Positions 1 to 11,100 of a stretch of 24,075 nucleotides of DNA are shown one piece after another. The position numbers and the translations under genes are program-made. Below the pieces are notes generated by a model, which was not told where the DNA came from, made no database searches, and was given only the letters and a program-made list of their open reading frames with translations. How positions within the stretch are numbered: the first letter of the stretch is position 1; each line of letters starts with the position of its first letter. Location of the stretch: assembly GCA_020650975.1 (NCBI GenBank), contig JAIPMN010003746.1, positions 17,210 to 41,284 of the forward strand, read 5' to 3'. The stretch is from Apostichopus californicus. Its lineage: Eukaryota > Echinodermata > Holothuroidea > Aspidochirotida > Stichopodidae.

Positions 1-92
1 GGGGGGGGGGCGGAATGATACTTCCGCCCCCATATTTTTCACTGGGGGGCTGGCGACCCCCCCCCCCAGTACCCCCGGTTCCTACGCCCTTG
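1..92 (+). mobile_element. hAT-type MITE, family A, 3' end (cut by window edge)
   Basis: This is the 3' end of the same element that is complete at 23009-23399. It shows the G-run, the GGCGGAA/TTCCGCC hairpin, the CTGGGGGGCTGGCG stretch and the terminal CCTACGCCCTTG. The terminus ends at 92, so the flanking 8 bp (93-100, GTGTGTTC) should be the target duplication, with its partner off-window to the left. No coding capacity is visible. Confidence 0.8.
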
Positions 93-601
93 GTGTGTTC
101 TCATTTTCACAGAAAATACCTGAGGATATATGAACAATGCAAAATGGGGGTCTAGTCGCCTATGTACACTAGTTTTTTCCTGTTGTTGTTACAATCTTCT
201 TTTATATAGATTTCCTTTCACTGTTTTTTTCCTCTTCTTTTTCTCCATTTCAATGTGCTTCTAAGTCTCAGTGGAGAAGTCTTGAACTTCGGTAAAACAA
301 TGTCCCTATTGATGTGTGTTATGTACACATTTTTACCATATGATCTTGAAACTGCGGTAAACCAATGTCCCTTCTGATGTGTGTGATGTGCTCATTTCTG
401 TAGTTATTATCGTTATTGTTTTCTGCTTCGATGTTGACGAAGATGATATTAACTACTAATGAGTAACAAAACAAGGAGGAATGAGGGTGATTTAAGGCAT
501 AATAGTATAATTCTTTGATGAAATAGGAATATTCTGGAACCAGAGCTGTCACATGGGTTAGCTGTACTATGTACTATGCTAAAGTTTTACCTCTTAGTAG
601 C
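93..601. other. Intergenic, no gene seen
   Basis: AT-rich unique-looking sequence between two mobile elements. Two similar short stretches (around 276-330 and 340-390, sharing a CTTGAAx-T/G-CGGTAAA-AATGTCCC-TGATGTGTG pattern) suggest an old local duplication. I see no convincing exon, RNA gene or repeat terminus. Confidence 0.5.
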
Positions 602-860
602 TTAAAGGGAGTGAAGACTCGCGCACAAAGAAACGTCTGATGCCGGTAATCTGACCTAGTTTCGAATGAGGTCAATACCCACAACACAGTGTACATAGCA
701 GCGCTGGACATCTCAGGTCTAGATAAAGATAACAAGGTATCACGTTTCATTACTGTCTGCATTTTGTAGCGACAAGAAGCAAATGTCACTTGCAAGCAAC
801 GGAGCTTAACTTTTTTCAGAGGGCGGCACGCGGTTTGGGGCGAGTCTTCAGTGTCTTTAA
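602..860 (+). mobile_element. TTAA-flanked MITE, copy 1 (internally deleted)
   Basis: The element is bounded by TTAA at 602-605 and 857-860. Terminal inverted repeats run AGGGAGTGAAGACTCGCGC on the left and (reverse-complemented) AGACACTGAAGACTCGCCC on the right. A TTAA target site points to a piggyBac-like or Kolobok-like transposase acting in trans. It has no coding capacity. It aligns along its length with the copy at 13398-13771 but lacks about 115 bp of that copy's interior after the shared GTTTCGAATGAGGT block. Confidence 0.8.
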
Positions 861-873
861 CATCTAAACAAGC

Positions 874-1148
874 GTGGTGGGCAGTGACGTACATAGGATT
901 TCAAAGAAGGGGGATTGGGCCTAATTCCAAACTTCCCAGACTTAATGAGGTATGGGCATGCCCCTGTATGGATCCAAATGTTTCGAATATGGGGTGTGGA
1001 AGAAAAATCAAATTTTAGAAGTCTAATGGTACATGCTGAGACATATTTAGAGTATAAATTCGCTCCATAATTTTGAAAAAAGAAAAACTGGCGATGGAGG
1101 TTTGGACCATTCCCCATCCGCCCCTTTGTGCACGCCACAGGTGGTGGG
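874..1148. mobile_element. hAT-type MITE, family B, with 8-bp target duplication
   Basis: The element occupies 882-1140 (259 bp). It starts CAGTGACGTACATAGG and ends CACGCCACAG, whose reverse complement CTGTGGCGTG is an imperfect match to the start. It is flanked by a perfect 8-bp direct repeat GTGGTGGG at 874-881 and 1141-1148. CAG-type ends with 8-bp duplications are diagnostic of hAT transposons. The interior is non-coding. It lies 13 bp from the TTAA element on its left. Confidence 0.88.
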
Positions 1149-1219
1149 TAACTTTGTGAGTATTATGATAGTCCAAGCCTTCAGCAATCATATGGTGCGT
1201 AGGGCATATTGATTGATAA

Positions 1220-1574
1220 CTTCTATCCAAGGGCGTAGGAACCGGTGGGGCTGCGGGGGCGCCAGCCCCCCCAGTGAAAAATATGGTGGGGCGGAAGTAT
1301 CATTCCGCCCCCCCCCCGCTCCGCAAGTCAGAAAACCCCTTTTTCATTTCCAAATGAGAACAAAATCTCATTTGGAGCACCAAATTGCATCTAAGGCCAG
1401 GTGAAAATGCAAAATTATTTACAAAATGGTGTTGAAGTGTGCTATATTGCACCAAATTGCATCTGAGGCCACCTGGAAATGCAAAAAAATCCAAAAAAAG
1501 ACCCATTCCCCAGGCCGGCCATCAGTCTTCAGCCCCCCCAATCAAAAGTACCTTCCTACGCCACTGCTTCTATC
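1220..1574 (-). mobile_element. hAT-type MITE, family A, complete copy with target duplication
   Basis: The element occupies 1228-1566 (339 bp), in the opposite orientation to the copies at 1-92 and 23009-23399. Read on + it starts CAAGGGCGTAGGAACC and ends GGTACCTTCCTACGCCACTG or nearly so, giving inverted ends with the shared core GGCGTAGGAA. A perfect 8-bp duplication CTTCTATC flanks it (1220-1227, 1567-1574). The interior carries a GGGGCGGAA hairpin and two direct repeats containing CAAATTGCATCT. It has no transposase. Confidence 0.9.
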
Positions 1575-2191
1575 TATGCTCTAGCGACCTTAAATGTGAC
1601 AAATCTAGTCACTAGAGTAACTGATGAAGGTGTTAAAATGAGAGTATATCATGGGTGGACCAGTCTTGGAAATAGTACGGAAGTTAGAAAAAATTCACCA
1701 AAATCTTAAAAATTAATTTCATTATATTACAAATCAATGAACATATTTCATCTTAGTCAGATATAAAATAGATTCAAGTGATTGAACCAGAAACATAAGA
1801 AACAAAAATTAATATTATTTCTGAATTTATCAGGTAGATATTATGTTTCAAACTTCTTTTACTACTTTGAAGACTTCATTTTCCCTCTAACCCCCCCCCC
1901 CCTTATATACCACCAACCTCCCATACTAACTCCCTTCACCTACCACAAACCTGCCCTAGTCAATGTCATACATGCAGAAAATATTACATTGTGTACTTAT
2001 GATTAATACATGAATGAAAATGTATATACATGAATGAACATACAATCCTACCCCCCCCCCTCCCTCTTCCTCTCTCAGACAATCTCAACCCCCCCTCCTT
2101 CTAGCCCACTCAATCCCCCCCCCACCCCTTCTAGCCTGACGCCTCTAACACATATTATGACTGATATAATGGCAGAGTTGCTTTCTTTTCT
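1575..2191. other. Intergenic with poly-C tracts, no gene seen
   Basis: Several long C-runs (about 1890-1902, 2050-2061, 2089-2095, 2115-2124) sit in an otherwise AT-rich stretch. Short proline-rich open frames here come from the C-runs and are not supported as genes. Confidence 0.5.
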
Positions 2192-2337
2192 TTGGTGTGT
2201 CCTTTGCTGTTGGTGATGTCCATTCCATGTGTCCAGTCTTCCATTGGTGTGTCCTTTATTAGTGATGTCCATTCCATGTGTCCAGTCTTCCATTGGTGTG
2301 TCCTTTTGCTGTCAGTGATGTCCATTCCATATGACCA
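2192..2337 (+). repeat. Minisatellite, about 50-bp unit, nearly 3 copies
   Basis: The phrase TTGGTGTGTCCTTT recurs at 2192, 2244 and 2293, each time followed by GTGATGTCCATTCCAT. The period is 52 then 49 bp. The units differ by small indels around the TTGCTG segment. Confidence 0.9.
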
Positions 2338-2561
2338 TAATTTGTGGCTGGATTTATTTCCCTGGTATGAATACACTAACTACACAGCACAGTACTATTC
2401 ACTACTGCTGTCCGTGTGACCAGACTGGCAGGAAATATGTTAGATTCCTTCTGAATCATTTTGTAGATAAGGCTGATCAACCAGTTCAGATATGGAATGT
2501 TAACATCTTACCATGACAGTCCTGAAAATATCAGAAAGGAGAACAACGAGCATCAGAAGTG

Positions 2562-2796
2562 ACTGACAGAAATAGCTTGTAAAATAGACAGACAGACAGA
2601 CTGACAGTAATATCACTTGTAACATGGACAGACAGCTAGACTGACAGAAATATCTTGTAACACTGACAGACAGACAGACCGACAGTAATATATCACTTTT
2701 AATACAGACAAATATACTGACAGCAATATCACTTTTAACATGGACAGACAGATAGACTGACAGAAATATCTTGTAACAGAGACAGATATACTGCCA
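2562..2796 (+). repeat. Minisatellite, about 39-bp unit, six or more copies
   Basis: The phrase CTGACAG (or CCGACAG) recurs at about 2563, 2601, 2641, 2680, 2718 and 2757, a spacing of 38-40 bp. Each is followed by an AATAT...CTTGTAACA or CTTTTAACA block and a GACAGACAGA run. The ends decay into the flanks. Related ACAGAAAGACA and GTAACATGGACAG fragments continue to about 2865. Confidence 0.85.
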
Positions 2797-2865
2797 TCAT
2801 GACTCTCACTGGTTGCAATGACAGAAAGACAAACAGCATGCATTTGTAACATGGACAGAAAAAAG

Positions 2866-4815
2866 CTGACGACTCAATCTCTTGCAACTCGTACAGACGG
2901 AATGCTCTTGGCTTCTCAAATTTGATTTGTTCAGCAAGACAAAACTGATGGCACTAGCATGAGCCTTGAATGTGACTAATCACAAATGAAATGTGTTAAA
3001 TCCACAGCCATTCATTTACAAAGAGATTTGCTGTATTTACAAACAACACTATTCACTAAACGATTTCAATATTATAATTAATTGCATTCATGAGTGAGTT
3101 CATCAACAAAGTCATTAAGTAATAAAGTCATCCATTAAGAAAGAAATGTCATGACAAAAGTCATTCATTAACGAAGACATTGGGTTTTCAGGGCTTTCAA
3201 CAGCATTGGGATTCTGCAGTCACAATTTACTGTGTATCCAAGAAATGTAAGCAACGAGCAGCTCACAGTTTGACCCTTGAAATGACTAAAAGCCTTGATA
3301 GATATGATGACAATCCTTGTCAAGCCATTAGGCTCACCAGTAGCCTTGAGCATAATCAAATCTAATATCATCATCATCATCATCATCGGCCACAGCAATT
3401 ACTATTGAATACCTGAGATTAGTGTAAACATCACGAAGCATAGATGCAAATCACACCAGAGACAGCAAAACAACTGGTTTGTGGGTTCAACTCTGCTGCT
3501 GGAGCAGTAGATGGTGGGAGAGGCAGGGGAGTCGGGATGGTGGCAGGGGAGTAGGGAAGATGGGAGGGGGTGATGTGACCGACAGATTCTCAACAGACCC
3601 CTCCAACCTTAACTAACAAACCATATCAAAACAATTATCCATGTGATACTATATATATTCCAGTAGGTCCCGAAGACAGAGGGCCCGCTGAACCTCCCCA
3701 CCCCAGGGGTCCCTGAGGAAGAAGTAGCCCCAAGCCAAATAGAGACAGGGCTATTAGTCTGGTTGGTTTCTCTTTCAACTGTAGAGAATGCTAAGCTCAT
3801 GGCTATGTTTGGCTTTCATAGTTTGATTGATGGGTTCAATAATTATTCTGTTCATAATAAACACATTCAATCGCTTCCAATTTATCAAAGAGGAGGGAGG
3901 GGAGGTAAAGGGAGGAGGGAGTGCTTGTAGCTTAAAACTTGAACTAATTCCATGAGTCCATGATTGTTGTATGTAGGCTCAGAAACAATTATTTGTCATT
4001 TACGATGGTCGGGCAGCTCCCTGGTTGAGCACCAGCAAGATGTAATCTTCGTCTCCTGCTGGGATAAGTGGCAGCAGGCTTCCTCTTGAGCAGGGAGAAT
4101 TTGATACAGAAGAGATAAAGCATCTTCATGACCCTGACACAAACGAAGATTATTTGTTGTCAAGGTTACCCGTGGTGAAAACTAGTACAGTTCATGAGTT
4201 CATAAGGAATGTTGATCTTTTGTGTGTGGGGTGATACTTACCTTAAAAACAATACATAGCATTTGAAGATTTTAATAGTCAGGGATGTAGTAAAGTTACT
4301 GAAAGTTTTGTAGCAATAAAAACAAGCAACTTTACTTAGAGTCTGAAGTCCGTGTCTGGGTTACTGCATCCGTTTCTGAGGCAACATGACCCTGGGGTGG
4401 CTTGTTTCTTTTCTTTCTTTCCATTTTCAATTCTGTTCAATATCAACAACCCATAACAGTGCACATTTGACTAGTCTAAATATGAAATTAAGCAGAAAAT
4501 GTCTTCAAATCATGTTTTGGGAGTTCCCAATCTGTTCTTTGGGTGTGAGAAATACTATTTGTCAATTTGACAAAGTCTGTGGCTGGCAAATATTTAGGAA
4601 TCGATCAGAGTATCATTCGGCACTGTGTCAACATGCTGTGCTGTGGGGGGGGGGCCTTAATTCCTCAGACATATCATGTCCGAACACTCAGATTAAAATA
4701 TGGTTAATTTGACAACACCGTAGTCATAGCGACAATTTAAATGCTGACAAATGTAATTAAACAGGCTGGAGACGAGATACAATTCTTTTATACCTGAATA
4801 CGTCAGTTCTCTCCA
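2866..4815. other. Intergenic / 3' flank of HTATSF1, no gene seen
   Basis: No exon with conserved coding content was found. Simple features are an (ATC)n microsatellite at about 3367-3387, purine-rich GGGAGG runs at 3510-3570 and 3890-3930, and a G-run at about 4646-4656. On the minus strand this is the HTATSF1 3' UTR and downstream region. The first poly(A)-signal-like hexamer I noticed is ATTAAA at 4276-4271, about 540 nt past the stop, which is only a weak candidate. Confidence 0.4.
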
Positions 4816-5188
4816 TCACGTATTAGTGACCGCTCCATCGGTCTTTATCATCTCATCTTCTCTCTGTTCTCTATTGACTCCTGTCTCTTCTGGTTTTTTA
4901 TCCTCATTGACTCCTGCCTCTTCTGGTTTTTTATCCTCCTTGACTCCTGCCTCTTCTGGTTTTTTATCCTCATCGACTCCTGCCTCTTCTGGTTTTTTAT
5001 CCTCATTCGTTCCAGTTTCTGTTCCCGCTCCCGCCTCTCCTCCACCTTTGCCGTCCTTCTTATCTTCATCCGTTAGGAATTTCTCCCACTGGGCTAACCT
5101 CGCCTCCCTTTCTCTGTCCGTTTCCTCGATCTTGTAATCGGTCTTACCGTCCCAAAGCTCTGCTGTCAGCTGGCGTTTGGCGAACCAT
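4816..5188 (-). CDS. HTATSF1: HTATSF1 terminal coding exon 8 (UHM end and acidic repeat tail, residues 310-433)
   Basis: It begins with the W-F of the UHM R-W-F motif, then AKRQLTAELWDGKTDYK, which ends the UHM, and the conserved ETDREREARLAQWEKF helix. The tail is acidic/lysine-rich, with four copies of EDKKPEE(A/T)GV. The stop is TGA at 4818-4816. The acceptor is TTTTTAG|ATGG. Confidence 0.94.
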
Positions 5189-8100
5189 CTAAAAATGATC
5201 AAAAATATTATCTTTGATCAAGGAAGTCTCACAAATTTCAGAATAAGAACTAATAATAATTGTTTAAACAAATATATGGAATCCAAAATGTGAGAATATA
5301 CTTATATTTTTATATCATGCAGCTCAATTATTACAAACTTTCCTGATATTATTGATGTTCATAATCACACAAGTGATATGCACACTTCCACAGCCATGGA
5401 CTGTATGTTGAAACCATGCAGAACAAAGCAAAAAGCAAACAGGATGAAAAATTGAATGTTTTGAAGAAAAATTAGGATCGCTGGACAGCCTGAAAATTTT
5501 GAAACAAGACCCCCGTCATCACGTGGGATTGTTGTATAAATACTCCTTGTGTACATCGCAAGGCCAGTCATGTTTAGGTCATGTGGCAAACATGAGGTCG
5601 GCAGGACATATCATGTGACTGTCACACCTCAACTTGATCATAGCGTATGAACAGAGTAACCCAGTTAAAAAATCAATTCTAGATGAACCAATTCTCGGAA
5701 CAGATTTCACTAGGATTGTGACAACGGGTAACAGAGTTGTCTGATTCTAAATACCTTCCATTCATGGCCGCAACACATTTGTCAGCATCATCAGCATCTT
5801 TAAACCTCACAGAGGTGACTCCTTCTGGATGATTCTAGCAAATAACAAGAATCCTTCATTAACATAAGGATAATATATATTCATGAGGTCACACCTTCAG
5901 GATGATTCTAGCAAACAAACTGGAATCCTTCATTAACATAAGGATCATGCATATTCATGAGGTCACACCTTCAGGATGATTCTAACAAACAAGAATCCAT
6001 CATTAACACTAGGATCATACATATTCATGAGGACACACCTTCAGGATGATTCTAGCAAGCAACCAGAAATCCTTTATTAACATATGGATTATACATATTC
6101 ATGAAGTGACTCATTCAGGATGATTCTAGCAAACGAACGAAGATGATGAAAATAAATTCCTATAGCTCATCATCAACTCATCATATTGATAAGATTACTG
6201 ATAAATCAATTAATAAATTTCATGTAATTAGAAATAAACATGAGCTTATCATCTCAAACCCCTCAGTCCGACACATGGAAAATGATATTTGCATATTAAT
6301 TTTTGATCAGTTCCTACTTTTCATATAACTCTGTACATATCAGCTCATTTCACACATACATAACATATTTCTGTTTCAATGTACCCTTCACAATTTATAC
6401 TACTCTACGGTGTTATGTAATGCATTAATTCCTGGCTTGAAGCTTACATCAAATATTAGAACTTTGTTGACTTCTCCAAACTTTGAACATTCGGCTTTGA
6501 GGTCATCCCTGATTTCATTGATAAGCATAGCATCTTCCTATGAAGAGAGAATTAGAAAATGCACAAATAAGATAAATAATAATACAATTTAAATAATATT
6601 AATAATAACACAAATGAGTGAAACAAGTTACAAAGGACCATAACAGGATCTTCCTAAGAAGAAGGTACATAGACCAGACAAACAGACTAAGTGAATAAAT
6701 CAATAAAAAAAATGACAATAAACTTATATTCCTATATCCAATGTTATCCATATTAGTCTGTCTGTGAATTCGTATAATTTTTGTTGTGGTCTAAATTTTG
6801 GTCTAAAGATATTCATTCTGCTAGCATTGAAACATCACGCCTTCTTACTTTATAAGTTTAAATATTAATCTATAAAATATGTTTTGTATTTAGCAGTGTG
6901 TAAACAGTTCTTACATTCTTTACAATTCTTGTTACATATTGGTGAAATAATGCAGCAAAAAGTAATAAAAGTAACAAGAAGCTAAATGAGTAAAGATTCA
7001 AAAAGCAGGACACCCAGACAAGTTCTGTGCAGTGGAAACTTTACTATTCAAGATGTTATTCCAAAAGGAAGGAAAATATATCAGCTCCAATCACCAACTG
7101 TCTATAAATACTGCACCAAAATCAAAGGCAAAAAAGTTTCACCTTTTAATGTTTATTTTTCATTAGGTTTTTATTTCGGTTAAGTTTCTCAAACAATGAG
7201 ATATTACGTCCAAGGAAACATATTTTTATGGTTTTGATTCAAATCTATTTACTCTGATATTTATTTTCCTGTGAGTATCGCTCTATATTCTCCGGGTGGT
7301 TCGTACTTTCAGCTCTTCAATCGACGGAGAACATGATTCGTAACCCCGACAAGTCTGTCTCTCTGAAAGACCGGCCGTAGTTTGTTTTCAAGAGGATAAA
7401 ATGATCCCCCTCCTAATTCTTCCTGAAAGGACTGGGATTTGCGACATACGCTTCAAACCGTGCCATCCACGTAACAGAAATTCCTCACTAATACTTTACA
7501 AGGACATAACTATGTTATCCGGAAGAATTTCTTGAAGTTAGCTGTCATTAGACCATGATCTTCAAAGCAATTGTCATAATGTGATGACTGCATGACATAA
7601 ACAGAGCAAGAATCCTCGCAGTGTCTTGCAGATGACATGAGCTCATGGGGAGAAAATTAATCCACTAACTGCTCCAATATGTTTGCAGTTACTCTTGTGT
7701 TAATTTAACTTATTGATGTTACCATGGTAACCGACATAAATCACTTCAGTTTATTAAAGAGCTAAAACAGGGGCAATTGTGTCCTTCACCCCGGAAACAG
7801 CAGTAAGAAAGAGTCGGGAGAGGGGTGAGGACTAACGATATGTTTCTCCTTTGTCACCTCTCTCACCCTTCCCCAATAATGGGGAAGATAAAGTGAAATG
7901 AATATGATAAGAATCATTTTCATTAAGTAAGATGAAGTTCAACATACGATGTGGATGTATTTGTGTATGGTAAATACTGTGCAATGTACTGTCCACAGAG
8001 GAACCCCTGTGCTATTTTCATAGTAAACAAATACAGTTTCCTCCTTTGCTTGCCATAGTAGACCTATAAAGTGTTAATCCGTCCATTTGCCATATTCTCT

Positions 8101-11100
8101 GTAAGCACTCCTTTAATTGAGCATAATGAATCCTCACCACTGTTTCCACATAGTGTGGTAATTTAAAAAAATAGAAAGTCAATTATGAACCTTGAATGAC
8201 AAATCAAGGATGGTCAGTTATTGTAACAGCTCTCTGCACCCACACCCTTAAAATATAACTGCATAAACTAATCCCTAGCTAGGTAATAGTCCAAACATGA
8301 CACTCAGTCAGTACTTATCTAACCCATCAACACCCCCTTCCCTTGCAGAGGGGACTCGGAGGCAAACAAATTTGATCAGCAATGATAAAACATGTAACCA
8401 TGGCAACAGGTCATGCTCAGTCATTATGCCTGCATCTCTAATAGTGAATGTCTGCAGCATATCGGTGCCAGCTCATTATTCGAACTATTGATGTTGAAAT
8501 ATCTCAGTCACAGAAAAGACAACAGCCAGGCATATCTGTCAGTCACATTTTTACCGGTTAAATCCACAAATAAATCCGGTTACTGACAGACGAAGAGATC
8601 TGTTGGTATGAGACTAGATTAGATAGGATAGGAGTTGTTTTCCTAACAGGCATTCCAAGTATGCCTAATGTATCCTTGCACTTACTTATCAAGATTCCTT
8701 AGCAGATGAGCTGAAAATTGGTTTATTTGTTAAGAGGTAAGGACAACTAGTTACCAACTCAAAATTTATAATATACAGAAATAAATAAAAACTTTTTATC
8801 AGAAATAAATATGAAAATTGTTGCCAGAAACTTCAATAGTTGCTATGAAAGTTCACAGATGTTAACAATCAAAACTTGTATGTATCTCTCATATTTGTTT
8901 TCCTCTTTAATAGGGCAATAATACTTTACACAATCAATGTTATGATTTTATATAGCAATGTTGCCAGATGGAAAATTGATTCCATGGTTCAGTAAACACC
9001 ATTGCTCTCTTAAAAAAATCATATAATGTGCCTTCTTCCTGCACATGTGTTTATTCTTACATTTCAAGGTTACTACATTTTCTACCATTTGGTCTATCCA
9101 GAGCTTTGAAAAATGAATTGTTACACAGTCCTTTAAGTAATTAAGATTTTCAACTCAATAACTAGCCTTTTGATCCCTAGTTGCTTCCATTTTTGTGTTT
9201 GTTTTTTTGTACCTGGCATGGCTCTCCATTCAAATATTTAGTCAAGGTACAGTTGTAATAATGTAAGCCTCACATGAAGAAGTGTAAAGAGACAGGTAAG
9301 AGGGGAGTGAAGTAAATGTTTTGCATTTGTTGACTTCAAATGACCTTTGACCTCCACCAAAATCAATAGGCTTCTTGTACTCAATGTGGTACTTCTACAC
9401 ACCAAATATGAAATTGGTCCAACCTTCCATTCTTCAGATATCGTGTTTACAAGCTGGGCGTCACAAACGCACATACACACATATGCCATCATGAATGCAA
9501 AAGTTACGAACTTACGATAATCTTCGAAACCAAACATGCTTTCAAGTACAAGGATACCATGAACCACCCTTGTTGATTGAAGCTACATAGTGGTGATTGC
9601 AGGCTAGAGGGGTTAGCAGGGATAGATAAACAGTTTTCATGGTTACGAACAGATTGCATAACCAAAATCACCACTGGCAGTAAACATTTAAGATGGTAAG
9701 TACTGTGAACATGCTTCACTGAACTGCACATTAAATCACTTCTGGAAATGCTAAAACTAACAAGTATGCTTAGCTAGTGCCTGTTGTGAAAAATAGTGCA
9801 TGCCCAGGATGGAAAAACAGTTAGTAGATTGGTACATCACCATGACTAACTACATAGATTTCAATTATAACAACAACTGGGTGATTTTGATGAATTTCAG
9901 GAATAAATCTGTTAATTTATCGGGTGGTAAGAAGTATTGATCAAATAACTATGAATGTGAACATAAGATTTCAAGATAAGTTTATGATGTGAATGATTCA
10001 AATTTTACCAAAATTTACTTTTCTTCTGTCCCTCTCCTTGTCCTCCCCCACATCACTCCTCTCCCCTTAGTTCCCTTCCACCCTTTTCTCCACACCTTTC
10101 TGTCTTTTTCCTTCTCCAGTTTATTCCCTACCCCCTACCCTTAATCCTCTCTTTGTCCCTCCACTGTTTATCTCCTACCTCTCCTCTTCCCCTGTTGGTT
10201 TCTTTCTATTCTTCTCTCCATCCCTTTTCTACTTATCCCCTTACATCTATCTCTTTGTGTTCACCATGCTCATTAACCGGTCTGTATTCTGTGCGTGTTT
10301 TTGTCCCTTCTGTTACTGTTACTTGTCATTTAGCCTTTGAAGAAGATCCTGCTAGGATCGAAACATCAGGCCAACTTACTTTTACACATTCTCCTACACA
10401 GGCTCTCCAGTGGATAAGCAGTTTGCTAACAGTTTTATTTTATTTTAAATTTTACCAAACACGGACACTCATCATATCTTTAGGTTCTGGAAGAATTTGA
10501 TAAAACCTGACGAAAATGACATGAATGTGATTCCAAAGGTGACAACATATTACTCACACTAACTTGTGCTCATTATTTAAATATATCACACCTTGCAAGA
10601 ATCATCATTTTTTCTTTGAATGTTATAATTATCAAACTGAATAAACCTCGCAAAAATCTTTCGACAGTGTATTAGTGTTACAAGAGAGACTAAATAATTG
10701 TAACGAAGAAAAACAACCCAAATGGCAATAGAACATAAACATTATAACAAATGACTTAATTTGAAGATAAAATCGAGTCATTATTATCAAGCATTGCTGA
10801 CTGAGCATGGAGGGACAGTAGTTAATACTTAATGTGAGAATAATATCAATAAGTAAGTAATAATACTTTATCCAGTGTAAAAGCTATGATTATACTGCAC
10901 CACTAGAACATCTACAGTGTAGGCAGTGTGTGATACCTACAGTGAATAATTTAGTGCTTTAAGTTTTGTATAGCAGCTTCTTGAAGGCCCTGAACTTCAT
11001 TTCTAATGAGATACTACGGTTCCTGATTAAAAACCTGCTACTCATATTTGGACTTGTATAGCAACTTGACCAATTTGCATAGCACTTTGCATAGCATTTT

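Noticed and set aside
857..1138. 93-residue frame on the minus strand
   Set aside because: It lies inside the hAT MITE 882-1140 and has no recognisable domain.
2075..2376. Repetitive minus-strand frames (E-D-W-T-H-G-M-D-I-T pattern)
   Set aside because: They are translations of the 50-bp minisatellite at 2192-2337 with no other support.
2562..2796. Regularly spaced repeats that might suggest a CRISPR array
   Set aside because: The intervals are themselves repeats, the genome is eukaryotic, and it is a plain 39-bp minisatellite.
4006..4090. tRNA-like A-box words (TGGTTGAGCACC), possible SINE head
   Set aside because: No B box at the right spacing, no tail and no target duplication were found.
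4826..5137. 103-residue serine/proline-rich frame on the + strand
   Set aside because: It is the antisense of the HTATSF1 exon 8 repeat tail; the minus strand carries the conserved protein and the splice signals.
10153..10500. 115-residue frame rich in S, P and L
   Set aside because: It is produced by the pyrimidine-rich tract and runs into a repeat; composition explains it.
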